Positions 44,609 through 57,254 of a stretch of 64,000 nt of DNA are shown here, one piece after another. This DNA is from Cymodocea nodosa (Eukaryota; Streptophyta; Magnoliopsida; Alismatales; Cymodoceaceae). Both the position numbers and the translations under genes were made by a program. The notes beneath the pieces were generated by a model. It did no database searches. It was given only the letters and a program-made list of their open reading frames with translations, and was not told the origin of the DNA. Location: contig CM072343.1 of NCBI GenBank assembly GCA_036874045.1, positions 16,326,001 to 16,390,000 on the forward strand, in the 5' to 3' direction. Position 1 is the first letter of the stretch. The number at the start of each line of letters is the position of its first letter.

Positions 44609-46029
44609 AATATTAAAATTGATAAATTAAATATTTTTTATATTTATTTACAAGATAGAAAATAGTAAAATTTATTTCACATATCTCTCATAATATCAAT
44701 TCACATTCACTAATGATATAAATAATTTTTATATCAAAATTATATGTTACTAATATATTATGTAATAATTCACCTTTGTTATTCCTTTATTTTTTATCAA
44801 TTTTAAAGATTAGAATATCAGAAAATTTTTCTCATATTTGAGAATGAGAAAAAAATGATAGAATTTTTTAAAAATTCATTTGATACATAGATACTTATAA
44901 AATAAAATAAAAATTACTATTTTTTCTAACATTTTCTATTATTTTTTAAAGACAAAGACACAAGAGAAATATGATGCGAAGATGCTTGCGAAAAGACAAT
45001 CGGTGATATTGGATGATTTTATACCGACAAATGAAATTATTTTTGTTATTATTATGATCTTTTGTACTTTGACAAATGATTTGTAATTCTTTATTTATCG
45101 AAAACATTCCAGATTGCTTCACATTCAAATTTATGTAATGTACCAATAATTGATATTTACGTGCTTTTGTTTTATTTATTCAAGTGTCATTATTTGAAGA
45201 AACATATATGGAACGTGATCTATAACGTATCATGATTGTCTTTTTTTTTTTCTGTCAATGTATTATATCTTAATTAATGTCAATATATATTTAAAATATT
45301 AAAATAACTTGTGTAATATGTCAACATCAACATGTTTACACTAAAATAACGTCAATATGTTTACGATAATTAATATTAAAGTGTGTTTAATACATCATAA
45401 TAAATTTGAATGAATATTTTAACAATATCAATTCAAAATATTTTCTTTCAATTAACTATTCTATCATGTCAAATAATAAATGAAATCATTAAATATCAAC
45501 AACATTACTTTTTTAAAAATAAAATAAAAAAGATAAATTTAAAAATCTATTGACAACATTACTCGATAAACAAACGCCACTTATTACTCTTCTGTGTTAT
45601 AATTACCCTTTCAGCAAAAATTTGCAGTTATAAGTGTGTTTATTTCAACTCTTTATTAGTACTCTAGTTCCTGCGAAAAGTGATATTGTAGTTATGCGTT
45701 AATAAAAAGTGAGTCATATGAGAAAAACATTAGTTTACGAAGTCATACTTGTCGGATAAAACAATGTTATATATATATATATATTTAAAATTTGTCATTC
45801 TTATGCTTTTTAGTGTAACGTAATTACTATTTGGTGAGTTTTTTAATGCTTGTAGCAATATTTTGAAATAATATATAATTTTATACGATAAAATGATTTT
45901 TTGAAAATAATATTTCGAATAAATATGTAGAAACTATTTTTCGACATTTTTTTGGATAATTTCTAAATTAAATAAGTAATGTTTTAAATTACTATCGTCA
46001 ATTAAAATATATGAAATTAATTGATTTAA
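44609..46029. other. AT-rich intergenic DNA
   Basis: No coding frame, repeat family or RNA gene recognised. A (TA)n run at 45769-45783 and many short A/T tracts. Confidence 0.6.
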
Positions 46030-46049
46030 GCAATTACGTCGGTGGATTC

Positions 46050-46480
46050 AAGACCGAATAATCACCCCACAGCCCCCAAGGGCATCAAACCGATCTCCTC
46101 CACTGCTCAATCGCCGGAGCAATAGCACCCACTTCCGAGCACACCAGAAGGATTATCCGACCGACGCCCCAGGCCGAACCAGCTCCGGAAGAACCACCCT
46201 GGCGAGAACACCACCACCCGCCCTTTCTACAACAAGTCCACCGATCCCCTGCCCTTCTCGCACCGAATCCGCGAACTTGTCCTTTGCGAGCATGGAGAGC
46301 TGCTAAGGTCTGTTCACTCCACCAAGCGTTCGCCCACCTCTCCCCAGTCCGAACGCCCGCGGACGATCTCTGTCATCGTATCTGACGACGCCTTATTTCT
46401 TCTTCCAAGTGAAGTTCTCTTCCGTTCGGAGTCACAATCGCAAACTGTGGGTTCCCCCCTTCTGGTCCTTTCCTTTTTTT
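46050..46480. other. GC-rich island of unknown origin
   Basis: Sharply richer in G and C than its surroundings (CCGACCGACGCCCCAGGCCG at about 46158). One plus-strand frame is open without an ATG from about 46123 to 46520 (includes DPLPFSHRIRELVLCEHGEL). The minus strand holds a 49-codon frame ending near 46150. Neither is recognised. It could be a first exon or leader, a captured gene fragment or a MITE-like insertion. Confidence 0.4.
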
Positions 46481-48740
46481 TTTCTTTTACATTGATTCAG
46501 GCAATACATCGACTGTCCTTATTTGGTCTTGACTGATTTAGTTTTTCATTAGCACTTCATATTATTTAGTTTATTTCTCTTCGTACCAATACTTGAATGC
46601 GAAATTCTAACACGGCCATTTCCTTCTCTTCTAATTCATCATCTCATCTCTTCTCTCTACCCTCATTTGATTTCATCTTTTATGGATCACATGGGACCAC
46701 TCGTCCCCTCTTGTTTTACGCATAAACGCCCATTGAGCATTTAGTCTTAGAACCTCTGCACTTTAGAAGCCTAGCAAATTTACTTACTAAGGATAATCAA
46801 GGAGTTGAGTGATTCAAACTTGTGAGATGATTAACACCTTTCTTATGTATACTTTGAGCGTTTATCCAGATCTATGATTCACCATTTCATAGTCTTACAC
46901 TTCATAGAAGTTACTTGCATTTTGCATATATGTTTTTCCTAGTTTACCTTCCAATTAGACTAGGTGGTGACTCTTTGTCTTATCTTTCTTACTCAACCTT
47001 AAGAAAGAGTTGGGTTGTGGCAGCAACATTACACATAGAGATATTTATAATTTCAGCAAGATGATCTTTTTCTCTTTCTAGTATCTTGTAGATCATATTT
47101 ATTATAAAGGTGTAGTGGAAAAACAATGGTCTTAGTGAAAATAGTATTTCAGTACCTAAGCATCTGAATTTCTTTGTATTGGTATGATCTTGTCTTTTCT
47201 ATTGGCCATAAACTCTATTGATCATCAACATGGGATCTGTTAAAATATTAAAATTTCTTTAAATTAATACATTTCTCTGAAGTTGGTTGCACAATGACCA
47301 TTGTAGAGATGTACTCAATGACATTATAATACAACAATCAGCAAGTAAATGAATAACAATATTGCATCATCCCAATCACTTAAAGAGAACATGAATATCT
47401 TTGTTTTCATGGTTTATGTTTTCCATTGATTCCACTCAAACTAGTAGGCTGACTAGTGGCCACTTTTAATTTCCTGTTTTGTATGTTACTTTGTTACTAA
47501 ATAAATAGGAAGTATTTTTGCCTCAGAAAATAACAAATTGAAATATTGGGCTCCATGTTGTAAGGGGTTTCTCATTGTTTTAACAAGTTACATGGGACTG
47601 TATAGGTATGATCACATTTCCATGTATGAATTCTATAAAAATTTTACCTAGTAAACATGTCATTAGAAGAATTTAGATGTGTCAGATGTCATGTGTTAAT
47701 GCTTTGTATACCTAAAATAAGGTTTATCAATGTTGCATAATGTTATAATTCTTTTAACAAGTTAATAACAGGATATATAAAAATGATGATATTTCCATAT
47801 ATAATTCTCAAATGATGTAATATAATACAATATGTATAATAAACATGTTATAAAGAATGTAAAGTACCCAAGATAATGTTTCACAAATACCAAAAATAAG
47901 ATTTAAGCTTATATGCATTTGTAAATGCGGGAAACATCGTAAGTACTTGGATACCTGATTACCCATTAAAACAAGCATATCCAAAATCATCTTTACCATG
48001 GTGTGTAAATTCATTTATATTAAGCTGATATGAATTAAAAAAACATCAATAAGTTTTATGAAAGTGTATTTGACTTGTAAAGCTGTAAAATGAAAGTGAA
48101 TTTTATATGGATTTCTTATGGATATAATATGTATAACTGACATTTCCTTAGTGGTTGCTTGCTTTAATGAAATGTTTCATTTTACATGAGTAATTTGAGA
48201 GTTCATTTAAATTCATGTCAGCATGTGTATGCAAGAATTTAATATTTTTAGGTAGGCTACTGACATTTGGAAAATATAAGAACCACTTGACAAAAGATTA
48301 GATGTACTTCCAAAACGACTAGTTCAGCAAATATCCAACAACATTGACTAATAGCTAATTGATACTATTAAGGGTGCATTTATGGATATCTCATTATGTA
48401 TACAATTTAATAGCTAAATCTAGACATACTTTGTGATTGTAAAAAAATTATCTAACTGATTTTTAATGAATACTCATTAAAAATAAAAATTAAATCATTT
48501 TAAAACAAGTGAGTATAAGAGATTCAAGCATGCAATGTATACTTTATATATTGACTTCATGCATGCATGTTCATTGATTTTAGAAATAACCTACTTTTTG
48601 TTCACAAGTACCCTTAAAATGTTGACAAAGAAATTGTATTTTAGATTTAATGTCAACTTAATTGATTATAGATTAAACAACATGTATGTTGATGTATATT
48701 ATTTCACTTACTCATCACTACATCTTGTATTGTGATCAGA
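46481..48740. other. Intergenic DNA upstream of the PPR gene
   Basis: Unique-looking AT-rich sequence with pyrimidine tracts near 46470. No transposon signature or coding frame found. It could include 5' leader or intron of the PPR gene. Confidence 0.5.
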
Positions 48741-48796
48741 AAGGAGGATGTTTTTATCTCCATTCATTATTCCAGCCACTGCAAGGAATTTGATTT

Positions 48797-50773
48797 ATGA
48801 TTTGTATGCTTCGCCAACCAATGTGCCTCCTTTCCACCACCTCAAGATGCACCAGGCTAACGAAGAGAACATGCATCTTACTCCTTCAGAGCTGCAAATC
48901 AATGAAGCACCTGAAGCAAATACATTCCCAAATGTTCAGGTCATGCCTCCACGAGAGCAAGGATGTTATGGATGACTTCATGGTATTCTGCACTAACCCA
49001 GATACCGGGAACATGCACTATGCCAAAAAGGTGCTTCTTAATCTCCAAAAGCCATCTCTTTTTCACTATAACTTGGTCATCAAGGCATTTGCAAAGAAGA
49101 GTTGTTTCCAAAAAGTGATTTTTGTGTATGATAGGTTGAGAGAAGATGGGCTGTTGCCTGACAAGTTTGGTTTTCCTTTTGTTCTCAAGGCAGTTGGGAA
49201 TTTCAGGTGGGTCTGGGAGGGGAAGAAGATTCATGGACTCATTATTAAAATCGGTCTGGAATTTGATTGTTGTGTTAGAAACTCACTTATGGAGATGTAT
49301 GCTTATGTGGGGTGTGTTGGAACTTCACAGTTGCTATTTGATGAAATGCAGGAAAGAGACGTATTTGCTTGGAATATCATGATAGCAGGATACGTCAAAT
49401 GCCAGATGTTTGAGGAGGCAATTTCTACTTTTGTGAAGATGGAGGGTGAGGGCATTGAGCCTGATGAGGCTACTCTGGTGAGCACTCTTTCTGCTTGTGT
49501 TCCATTGAAAAAATTGGAACTTGGGAGGAATATTCACCATCATATGAATGAGAAATATGGATTCACCATTATTCTAGGTAATGCATTATTAGATATGTAC
49601 TGCAAATGTGGTGATGTTGATATGGCTAGGAAGCTCTTTGATGGAATGCCTGATAGAAATGTAATTTCCTGGACAACTATGGTCTCAGGCTATGTGAATT
49701 GTGGTCAGTTGGACGAGGCAAGGGTTGTTTTTCAGAAGAGCCCCACCAAGGATCTAGTTCTGTGGACTGCTATGATCAATGGATTTGTTCAATTTAACCA
49801 GCTTAATGATGCTATGTTTTTATTCCGAGAAATGCAGGCTAACAGAATCAAGCCCGATAATTTTACAGTGTCTACACTTCTAACAGTTTGTGCTCGTCTT
49901 GGAGCTCTAGAACAAGGTAGATGGCTTCATGGATACGTCAAGGAGAACATGAATAAGATTGATACTGTTGTTGGTACTACACTTATAGACATGTATGCGA
50001 AATGTGGATGCATAGATGAGTGCATTGAAGTATTCAGAAAACTTGAAGAAAAGGACTTGGCAGCATGGAATGCGGTCATATATGGGCTTGCCATGAATGG
50101 TCGAACAAATAAAGCACTTGCATTGTTCTCGGAGATGAAGAGTGTAGGAATCCAGCCAGATGACATTACATTTATTGGTGTTTTAAGCGCATGTACTCAC
50201 AGTGGATTGGTCAACCAAGGCTGGCAATATTTTCATGATATGAAGAGAAATCACCAAATCCAACCCAAACTAGAACATTATGGTTGTTTAGTTGACCTCC
50301 TTGGGCGTGCTGGACGTCTGAATGAGGCTGAAAAGTTGATTCAAAGTATTCCATTTGAAAACCAGAATGACATTCTGCCAATTTGGGGCACTTTGCTTAG
50401 CGCCTGCAGAATCCATGGTAATGTTAGTATGAGCAGGAGAATATCTGAACAGTTTAGACAGCTTGAATCATGTGATTCTGGTGTGCACGTACTTCTTGCC
50501 AACACATATGCAGCTGCAAGCAGATGGGAAGATGTTATCAAAGTTAGGAGAGGGATGAAAGACCTTGCCGTGAAAAAGACACCAGGATGCAGCTCTGTGG
50601 AAGTTGATGGCACCGTTTATGAGTTTATGGCAGGTGATAGCTCACACCCCCAGGCATCTGAATTTGTTTTCATGCTGCAAAATACAAGTAGAACACTTAA
50701 ACTAGAAGAGATTGCAGAAAATGACATTGGAAACATATGTTTTGATCACACCCTTTGGGATGTTGGCGTTTGA
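48797..50773 (+). CDS. PLS-class pentatricopeptide repeat protein (E/E+ subgroup)
   Basis: 658 residues, single exon, intact. The N-terminus (MICMLRQPMCLLSTTSR) is basic and Ser/Thr/Cys-rich, fitting an organelle transit peptide. From about residue 28 (LLLQSCKSMKHLKQIHSQM) to 525, alternating P, L and S repeats are evident, e.g. YNLVIKAFAKK, NSLMEMYAYVG, WNIMIAGYVKC, ALLDMYCKCGDVDMARKLFD, WTAMINGFVQ. The E region starts near residue 528 (WGTLLSACRIHGNV) and passes into E+ (KTPGCSSVEVDGTVYEFMAG, then HPQ). No DYW deaminase follows. Such proteins bind organelle RNA and act in C-to-U editing or splicing; the target cannot be inferred. It resembles the Arabidopsis At1g31430 type from memory. The start was chosen as the most upstream Met in frame before the conserved 'SCKSMKHLKQIH' block. 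Confidence 0.93.
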   Translation: MICMLRQPMCLLSTTSRCTRLTKRTCILLLQSCKSMKHLKQIHSQMFRSCLHESKDVMDDFMVFCTNPDTGNMHYAKKVLLNLQKPSLFHYNLVIKAFAKKSCFQKVIFVYDRLREDGLLPDKFGFPFVLKAVGNFRWVWEGKKIHGLIIKIGLEFDCCVRNSLMEMYAYVGCVGTSQLLFDEMQERDVFAWNIMIAGYVKCQMFEEAISTFVKMEGEGIEPDEATLVSTLSACVPLKKLELGRNIHHHMNEKYGFTIILGNALLDMYCKCGDVDMARKLFDGMPDRNVISWTTMVSGYVNCGQLDEARVVFQKSPTKDLVLWTAMINGFVQFNQLNDAMFLFREMQANRIKPDNFTVSTLLTVCARLGALEQGRWLHGYVKENMNKIDTVVGTTLIDMYAKCGCIDECIEVFRKLEEKDLAAWNAVIYGLAMNGRTNKALALFSEMKSVGIQPDDITFIGVLSACTHSGLVNQGWQYFHDMKRNHQIQPKLEHYGCLVDLLGRAGRLNEAEKLIQSIPFENQNDILPIWGTLLSACRIHGNVSMSRRISEQFRQLESCDSGVHVLLANTYAAASRWEDVIKVRRGMKDLAVKKTPGCSSVEVDGTVYEFMAGDSSHPQASEFVFMLQNTSRTLKLEEIAENDIGNICFDHTLWDVGV

Positions 50774-53331
50774 TATACATTGGGAATGTAGTCGATGAAA
50801 ATATACTGGGAAAATTAATTGCTGAATAAAATTTATGATGCCTTTTAATGACAAGTGAAGTTGTCCATTCAAAATTATATTGGAAGAACAAGGATAATAC
50901 CATTTACCAATGGTGTTAACTTTCCAATTTTGTCTGTTCTTTATATGTCAATATCTACTTTCATTAAGGGGGGTTTGTGTTTTATTGGAATTCTCGAAAA
51001 GGAAAGAAACGAAATTGAAGAAAAAAAATATTTGTGTGTATATTTGGAAACTTGGGAAAGTTAAAAATCTTTTCCAAGTATAAAAAGGAAGATTTTCTAG
51101 GATTTTGGATACCCCCTTCTTTCTTCGAAATCTTGGAAAAACTTCTTTGCATCTCATTCAACCCTTATCTAAAGTTTGCTTGACCTTTGTTGATCTTGCT
51201 CGAACTTTGTCAGCTTTATTCAAACTTTGTTGACTTTGCTCGAACTCTATCAATCTTGCTTGAACTCCATTGACTTTGCTCTACCTCTATTGACCTTAGT
51301 GGACTTTGCCCAACCTCGCTCGACCTTAGTTCACATTGTCTAACTTCGTTGGACCTCAATCCATGTTGCTTGCCCATTCGTTCATTGTCCCATCGCAGGT
51401 AAGGGTTTATCGAATGTTGTCTCTAATAAGGGTTTAGGGTTTTAGAAAAGTCAATTCACATTACCTTTGTTTTCCAATGCCATCTCAAGTTTCTGTAGCA
51501 TATTGTCTCCCGTTTTGATGTATTTTGATGTATTGTCTCCTACTTAATAGTTGTGTATTCTTGGGAGGCCTACATTGATGTAATAAATACATGACTTCAA
51601 TGGTTTATTTAATTAAAATTTCAATGTGATTTACCAATGAAGTGCCAAACTTTTTCATCAATGGTTTTGGATTCTTAGGTAGATTTGTTTGAGTATTAGG
51701 AATTGCATGCATGCTTATGGTTAATTATTTTGATTATTGTTGTCATTAACTACTAAATTAGTATGACTTAGGTCTCAAAGACAAGATTCCTTGAATAGTT
51801 ACTATTAAATGCTCTTTATGTCTCTTTATCCTAGATTGTAGCATACCCAAAAATAGTCTTTCATTGTATTGATTGAAAATCCAAGGCATTACACATGAAT
51901 AGTTTATACATGATCTTAGGTCTTATCTTTCTTCCTTTCCAACAATACTAGTTCCGAGAGGGGGAGCTTGATGATCCCTTTGTCCACTAATTCCTACAAT
52001 TTTATTGTCATCTCTTCTAGCACAATTTGTGGCTTTGTGTAATTATGTAAGATGCTTTAAATTGTGGCTAGGCACTCATTGTTAGCTTAATAATAATAAT
52101 ATGTACCTGCTATAACAAAGGCAACATTTGCGAGTATAGGCTGCATTGTCTTCACTATATTCTTAACAGTTGTATATTATTCTGATACTTCCTCTCATGT
52201 TGGAACATCTAAGATGTACAACTTGCATCATCTAATATACACAACACATCAAATGGGCTTGCTTTCTTTTCTTTTAGGGGCATTCCTTTTGTTGTTCTAC
52301 TACTTGAAGATGTTATTTACTTCATTTGTTATATTACTTCAATTTCAACGACTTTATGCTTATGAACTGCCTATGTGGGCTTTTTTTCCCACTCTACGAC
52401 ACTGCTTCAAGATCTCAAATGCAATGTCTTCTGTTGTCTTGTGACATTTAGTAATTCTATGATGAAATTTCGAGGATTAGTGGATGGCTAAAGGATACTT
52501 TCTTGTGAATACATGTATGGATGCTTGATTACTGAGTGGATGCGAATTGAATCAATGTTTTAATTACACTTCGTTTTGTGTAGAAAATAGAGTAGTTGCT
52601 TCTAAAATCTCTGTTTCTACTATTATAGGGGATGAAATCTTATTGGTTTGATATTTTTCATGGAAACTCCTATTTATGAGCTTTCATTTGAGTCCTTAAA
52701 CATTGTCATTTGATTTTTGTGCATTTAGTTACAAATAATTGAATGCAAGAGTGTCTACTGAATTTCTATGTAGGGTGAGTTCTTGTTTGGTCTGTTTTCT
52801 AGCAAATCTGCTATTACTTGAATTGTTGGATTTGCATTTTTAGATTTTTCCTTGAAAGTATACTTCCTCACCTTTCATTTGAGTATTTACACGATTCAAG
52901 AGGATTTTTATGCTTTTCTATGGAATTTCTTGAAGTGTGGGTGCCAACATGAATTAAACACTTGATGAGCTGTGATTTAGGCTGAATTGATTATTGGTTA
53001 TTTATATATAGCCACAATGCATATTTTCACCTCATACTTTTACACTTAGCTCTTCATGATGTGCCATATGCTAAGTCTGAAAGTATACTATATTATAATG
53101 ATGTATGGTTCAAGTATTGGTGCTTCTATCGATGGAATATGAGGCATTTGTGATGAAAGTGAATTTTGTGACATTCTAAGAAAAAAAATAATTATAAAAT
53201 AAGAAACTTTATATTCAGTCATTCATTATCCATTATTCAAATTATTCATCACAACTGTTTTAAATGGATTATAACATGCACTTCTTTGCTCAAATTTCCA
53301 TTACACCCCCTTATTGTTGCTATGCATTTCT
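50774..53331. other. AT-rich intergenic DNA downstream of the PPR gene
   Basis: Holds a degenerate short tandem repeat (51166-51370, listed separately), a TATA-like GTATAAAAAGG at 51077 and a donor-like CGCAG|GTAAGG at about 51396, but no coding exon was recognised. The rest is unremarkable. Confidence 0.5.
51166..51370 (+). repeat. Degenerate tandem repeat, unit about 20 bp
   Basis: About ten imperfect copies of a unit like CTTTGTTGACTTTGCTCGAA, diverging progressively towards 51370 (ACCTTAGTTCACATTG). Period 19-21 bases. Confidence 0.75.
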
Positions 53332-53465
53332 TTATTTAAATAGTTAATCTTCCTTTGTTGTTACATTGTTTTGGCATGTTAGCTTTTTTTTTTGATATAT
53401 TTGATATGCAATTGAAATAATACATGTTAATCTTTTGATTTATATGTATGTGTTACAAATTAGAT

Positions 53466-54570
53466 ATGACTAGTATAGAAAATACAACACAAGATAAACA
53501 AAGATCTTACACTAGTTGGAATACAAAAGTAGATACCATATTTTTGGGTATATTAGAAGATGTTATAAATGTTGAGAATGAAAAGACACATGATGGAAAA
53601 GTTAAAGTAGAAACATAGAATGAGTTAATATAGAAATACAACAATGACATAAATGCAGGTATCACAAAGAAAAATGTTGACAATTGAATTAAAACATGAT
53701 GACAGATGTATCACAATTACACCAAAATTATATCTCAAAGTGGTTGAAGATGAAATTACATACAAGGTCATATAGATATTTAAGATGAAGTTTAGAATGA
53801 ATTTATTAAGGTAACATCTTTGAAAGTGTTATTATAATTTATTTGTCTCGTATGTGCTAATATTTTTCAAATCTTGCAAAAACATCTAGATTGTGCCTTC
53901 CTCAAAGGAAAATTATGTCACATTTATGATTAACTACAACTATTATTTGAAATTAATAATATTAGTAGAGGCCCTAAAGACATGAGTCAAAATAAAGGAG
54001 TTATTGAAATATATGAATCAAATGAAATAACACCTTCACCAAATAGAAATCATTTTCAATATTTCACACCACCAAGTGATAGTCTAATGGATATAAATGG
54101 TATCCAGTTCAAGCTCTAACTTCTACATCAAGAAGGTCCATTAAAATGAGAAAGTCAAAGCATCCAAGACCTCATGTCGAGTTAGCATAACTTATGGTAT
54201 CTTCATTTAAAGATGTTATATCTATTATTATGTGATTATGTGAAAAAGAAGAAGATAAAACTAAAGCTCGACAATAATATTATAATAATGTAACAAACAT
54301 ACAGAAAGAACAACTTGAAATTCAAAAATAGCAAGCTAAAACTTAAGAGAGGTAGTTTAACTTTTAAGAGAGGTAGGTTAAAGCTCAAGAGAGGCAAAAC
54401 CTATTTAAAGAGAGGTAGGTTCAAGTGTAAGAGAAAATGTTGTAATTGAAAGTGAAAGAAGAAAGTTTTATAGTACAAGTTATAGAAGCATTATTACAAA
54501 TTGAAAGTCTTAGTAACAATGAAAAATTAAAAGCAATAACTTTATTAGCAATAAAAGAATTAGCAAAATA
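53466..54570 (+). pseudogene. Harbinger Myb/SANT-like DNA-binding protein, copy 1
   Basis: Starts MTSIENTTQDKQRSYTSWNT; the segment SWNTKVDTIFLGILEDVI, then VKVET followed by TAG where Trp is usual, resembles the Myb_DNA-bind_3 domain of Harbinger accessory proteins. A spliced or frameshifted middle follows (GITKKNVDN). The C-terminal part reads SRGPKDMSQNKGVIEIYES and a K/E/Q-rich helix with repeated QAKTQERQ-like units (several TAG). The accessory protein normally brings transposase to the nucleus and DNA ends. Disabled by many stops. Confidence 0.65.
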
Positions 54571-54956
54571 ATTTCTTAGCATCCCAATGGAAATGAGGGT
54601 AAAATGTATAGAGTATCACAATTCATGAATATCCTTTTCTATTATTGAGTAATATTGAACAATGTGGTGAACTTTATTATTATGGTGAACAATGTTTAAT
54701 GTTGAATTTTAGACAATAACGATGACTATTGATTTTCATGTGTGAATGCTTGATTGCTTGATACTTTATATAAATCTTATTATGTAAAATAAATTTTTTT
54801 TTTATTGTTGAAGATTCTTATAAGTAGATGGAAAAGATGTACTAATCTCATTCTTTGTTGTCGGTAACAATGGAAAGGAATGGTATAGATGGTTTAGAAT
54901 GGTTAAAGAATATGATTGAGGAAGAAGTAGAAAGATGATGAACATTACTTCTTTCA

Positions 54957-56223
54957 ATGCAGAACTTCCTTATAGTCATTGCATGTATGTCAAGTATATT
55001 GACTAGTACTACACATCGCATTTATAGTAGAAAAGGATATGACTACATTAGAAGATTATTAAATCCATCACTACCATGTCAAGCATATAACTATCAAAAG
55101 ATATGTAGAATGAATCAACATGTATTCCTTGACTTCTATAATTTATTACAAAGACAAGGTGGCATGGGAAATACAAGTAACATTAGTGTGAAAGAAAAGT
55201 TTGCAATCTTTCTCATCACTATTGGTCAAAACCAATGATATGGAATAATAGGGAAGTACTTCTCTCGATCTACATGGATACCTACTTCAATGTAATACTT
55301 AATATAATTTTAGACTTACATAAAAAACTTCTTACATTGCCTCTAACATCAACTCTAAGTAGAATACTACATGATTCAAATGTGTATCCTTATTTTAAGG
55401 TAAATATGTATTTTCATATAGAATTGATTTGTACATTATTTTTTGAAAAATTTCTTATATTTATGTTAACAGAATTGCATTAGTATTGTTGATGGAATAC
55501 ATATTAAGGCAAATATTTATGGACAATAAACAACAAGATTTAGAAATAGAAAATGAGAGTTAAGTTAAAATGTTATAGCTGCATGTAATTTTGATATAGA
55601 ATTTACATATATTCTTGGCGATTGGAAAGGATCAACTTAATCCTTCAAGATGTAGTCACAACATCAGTCATTTAAGGTTCTACCAAGTATGAAGTAAAAT
55701 TGTTGAATATATTTTTGTTGTTTACACTAATTTTTAATTATATACAGGCAAGTTTTATTTGGTTGATGTTGATTATCCTAATTAACTTGAATGTATTTGT
55801 TCATATCAAGGAGTGAAATATCATCTATTTAAATATGAAAGTAATAAGCTTTTAAAAAATGTAGTAGAGAACTTCAATTATAGACGTTCATAATTAAGAT
55901 TAACGATTGAGTGATCATTTAAAATTATAAAACATCATTTTGCAATCTTACGAGAACACATGATGTATCCTTATGAGATACAAGCAAAGATTATGATGGC
56001 TTGCTTCATCTTATATAATTTTATATGTAGAGCTGATATAGTAGATTTATTAGAAGATGAGTTAGCTAAATTTAATCTAAAAAATGAATAAATTGAAATT
56101 ACTTAAGATAAACTTTTGTAGATGAATAGTATATTAGAAATGACACAAGAATAAAGAAAACAAATAGTAGATGAAATGTGTGACAACATGAAGACTGGTG
56201 TATGGGATGAATGTAACTTTTAA
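54957..56223 (+). pseudogene. PIF/Harbinger transposase, copy 1
   Basis: Start block: YDYIRRLLNPSLPCQAYNYQ, KICRMNQHVFLDFYNLLQRQ and ISVKEKFAIFLITIGQN, the DUF8040-type N-terminal domain of plant Harbinger transposases. After stops and a probable intron near 55400-55470 comes the DDE part: SIVDGIHIKA, TRFRNRK, NVIAACNFDIEFTYILGDWK. Then HFAILREHMMYPYEIQAKIM and ACFILYNFI. The first Asp (VDG) is visible and a second is plausible near ILGDW. At least ten stops make it a dead copy. Confidence 0.8.
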
Positions 56224-56240
56224 ATCATTTCATTTGTAAT

Positions 56241-57240
56241 TTTATGATATTGTTATGTTACAATATTTGTATGTTGAGAATTTATATTTATATTGTGAAC
56301 TTTATTCATATGTTAGAATATTAGTTTTTAATTTTGAAATGTAATGGTTTGTGATATGTTATGTTCAAATAGGTAATGGATAATATAATTTTTTTTTAAT
56401 TTGTTTATGACATTATTAATAAATAAAAATAAGAAAAATTGATATCTTTTTTTAAAATATAAGTATTATGAAGTGAAGAAATAGAGTAAATAAAAAATAA
56501 TTACTAGAGTATTTTAATTAAAAAAATATTTAGTAAATTAACTTTTTTTCTTTTAATTTTAATATAAAAATAAATAAATAAATAAAATATAAAAAACTTT
56601 GTACTTGGATCTAACCAAAGCTTAAACAAAAATATAAAAGCTTCGATTAGATTGAAGCTTTCATTTCGACTAAAGGTTAAAAAAAGTTAATAAATAAATA
56701 AATAATTATAAACTTCGATACAACCAAAACTTTATAAAAAAATATAAAAGCTTTGATCAAATCGAAACTTTCGATCCGACCAAAAGTTTTTTAAAAAAAA
56801 AACTTAGTTTCTGTCAAAGATTAAAATATTAAAAAGTAAAAAGATTATATTATTATTTTCCTATTTTTTAAATTACTAAATATATTTTTTTCTCCCTTAA
56901 AAGTCTAGCTAGATTTTGATATCACGTGAAGATAAGAACAAGAGCAAAAACTGTCGATTCCTTAACAAATGATTTTGACAACTTGAATTGACGCGTCTTT
57001 GCTCTTTCTGGAAGCGAATGTTACGTCCACCACAGGCGAGTTAGATATCTTTCTCCCATTTGTCGAATATTCTCCTTTCCTCTTCTGTCAAATACTGAAT
57101 TTTGTCGTCAAGCCATCAAAGAACTCAGCTTTTGTTGCGTATTCTTGATGTTCCTTTTTAAGTAATACTTCCTTATTGGAATTATTCTCCACCAAAGGTT
57201 GCTTTCATTTTCCCAACGTCAGAGTCTTGTAGTTGCTGCA
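56241..57240. other. AT-rich intergenic DNA
   Basis: Includes a block at 56595-56810 with repeated AAAGCTTCGAT..GAAGCTTTC-like inverted pieces and AAATAAATAAATA runs, and a CACGTG at 56923-56928. No coding sequence seen. Confidence 0.5.
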
Positions 57241-57254
57241 CTTGTTCAATGCAA

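Larger units (their letters stand above)
53332..56240 (+). mobile_element. PIF/Harbinger element, decayed copy 1
   Basis: Contains a Myb/SANT-like ORF followed by a DDE transposase ORF, the two-gene layout of PIF/Harbinger elements. The stretch from 53332 recurs almost unchanged at 61649 to the window end (constant offset 8,317). The right end is taken from the end of transposase coding. Terminal inverted repeats were not found. Confidence 0.75.

Noticed and set aside
48748-48975. 75-codon frame overlapping the PPR start
   Set aside because: It is in another frame and ends inside the PPR coding sequence; no independent support.
53300-53345. Harbinger left terminal inverted repeat at the copy boundary
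   Set aside because: The shared sequence starts TTATTTAAATAG, unlike Harbinger termini, and no matching right end could be seen.
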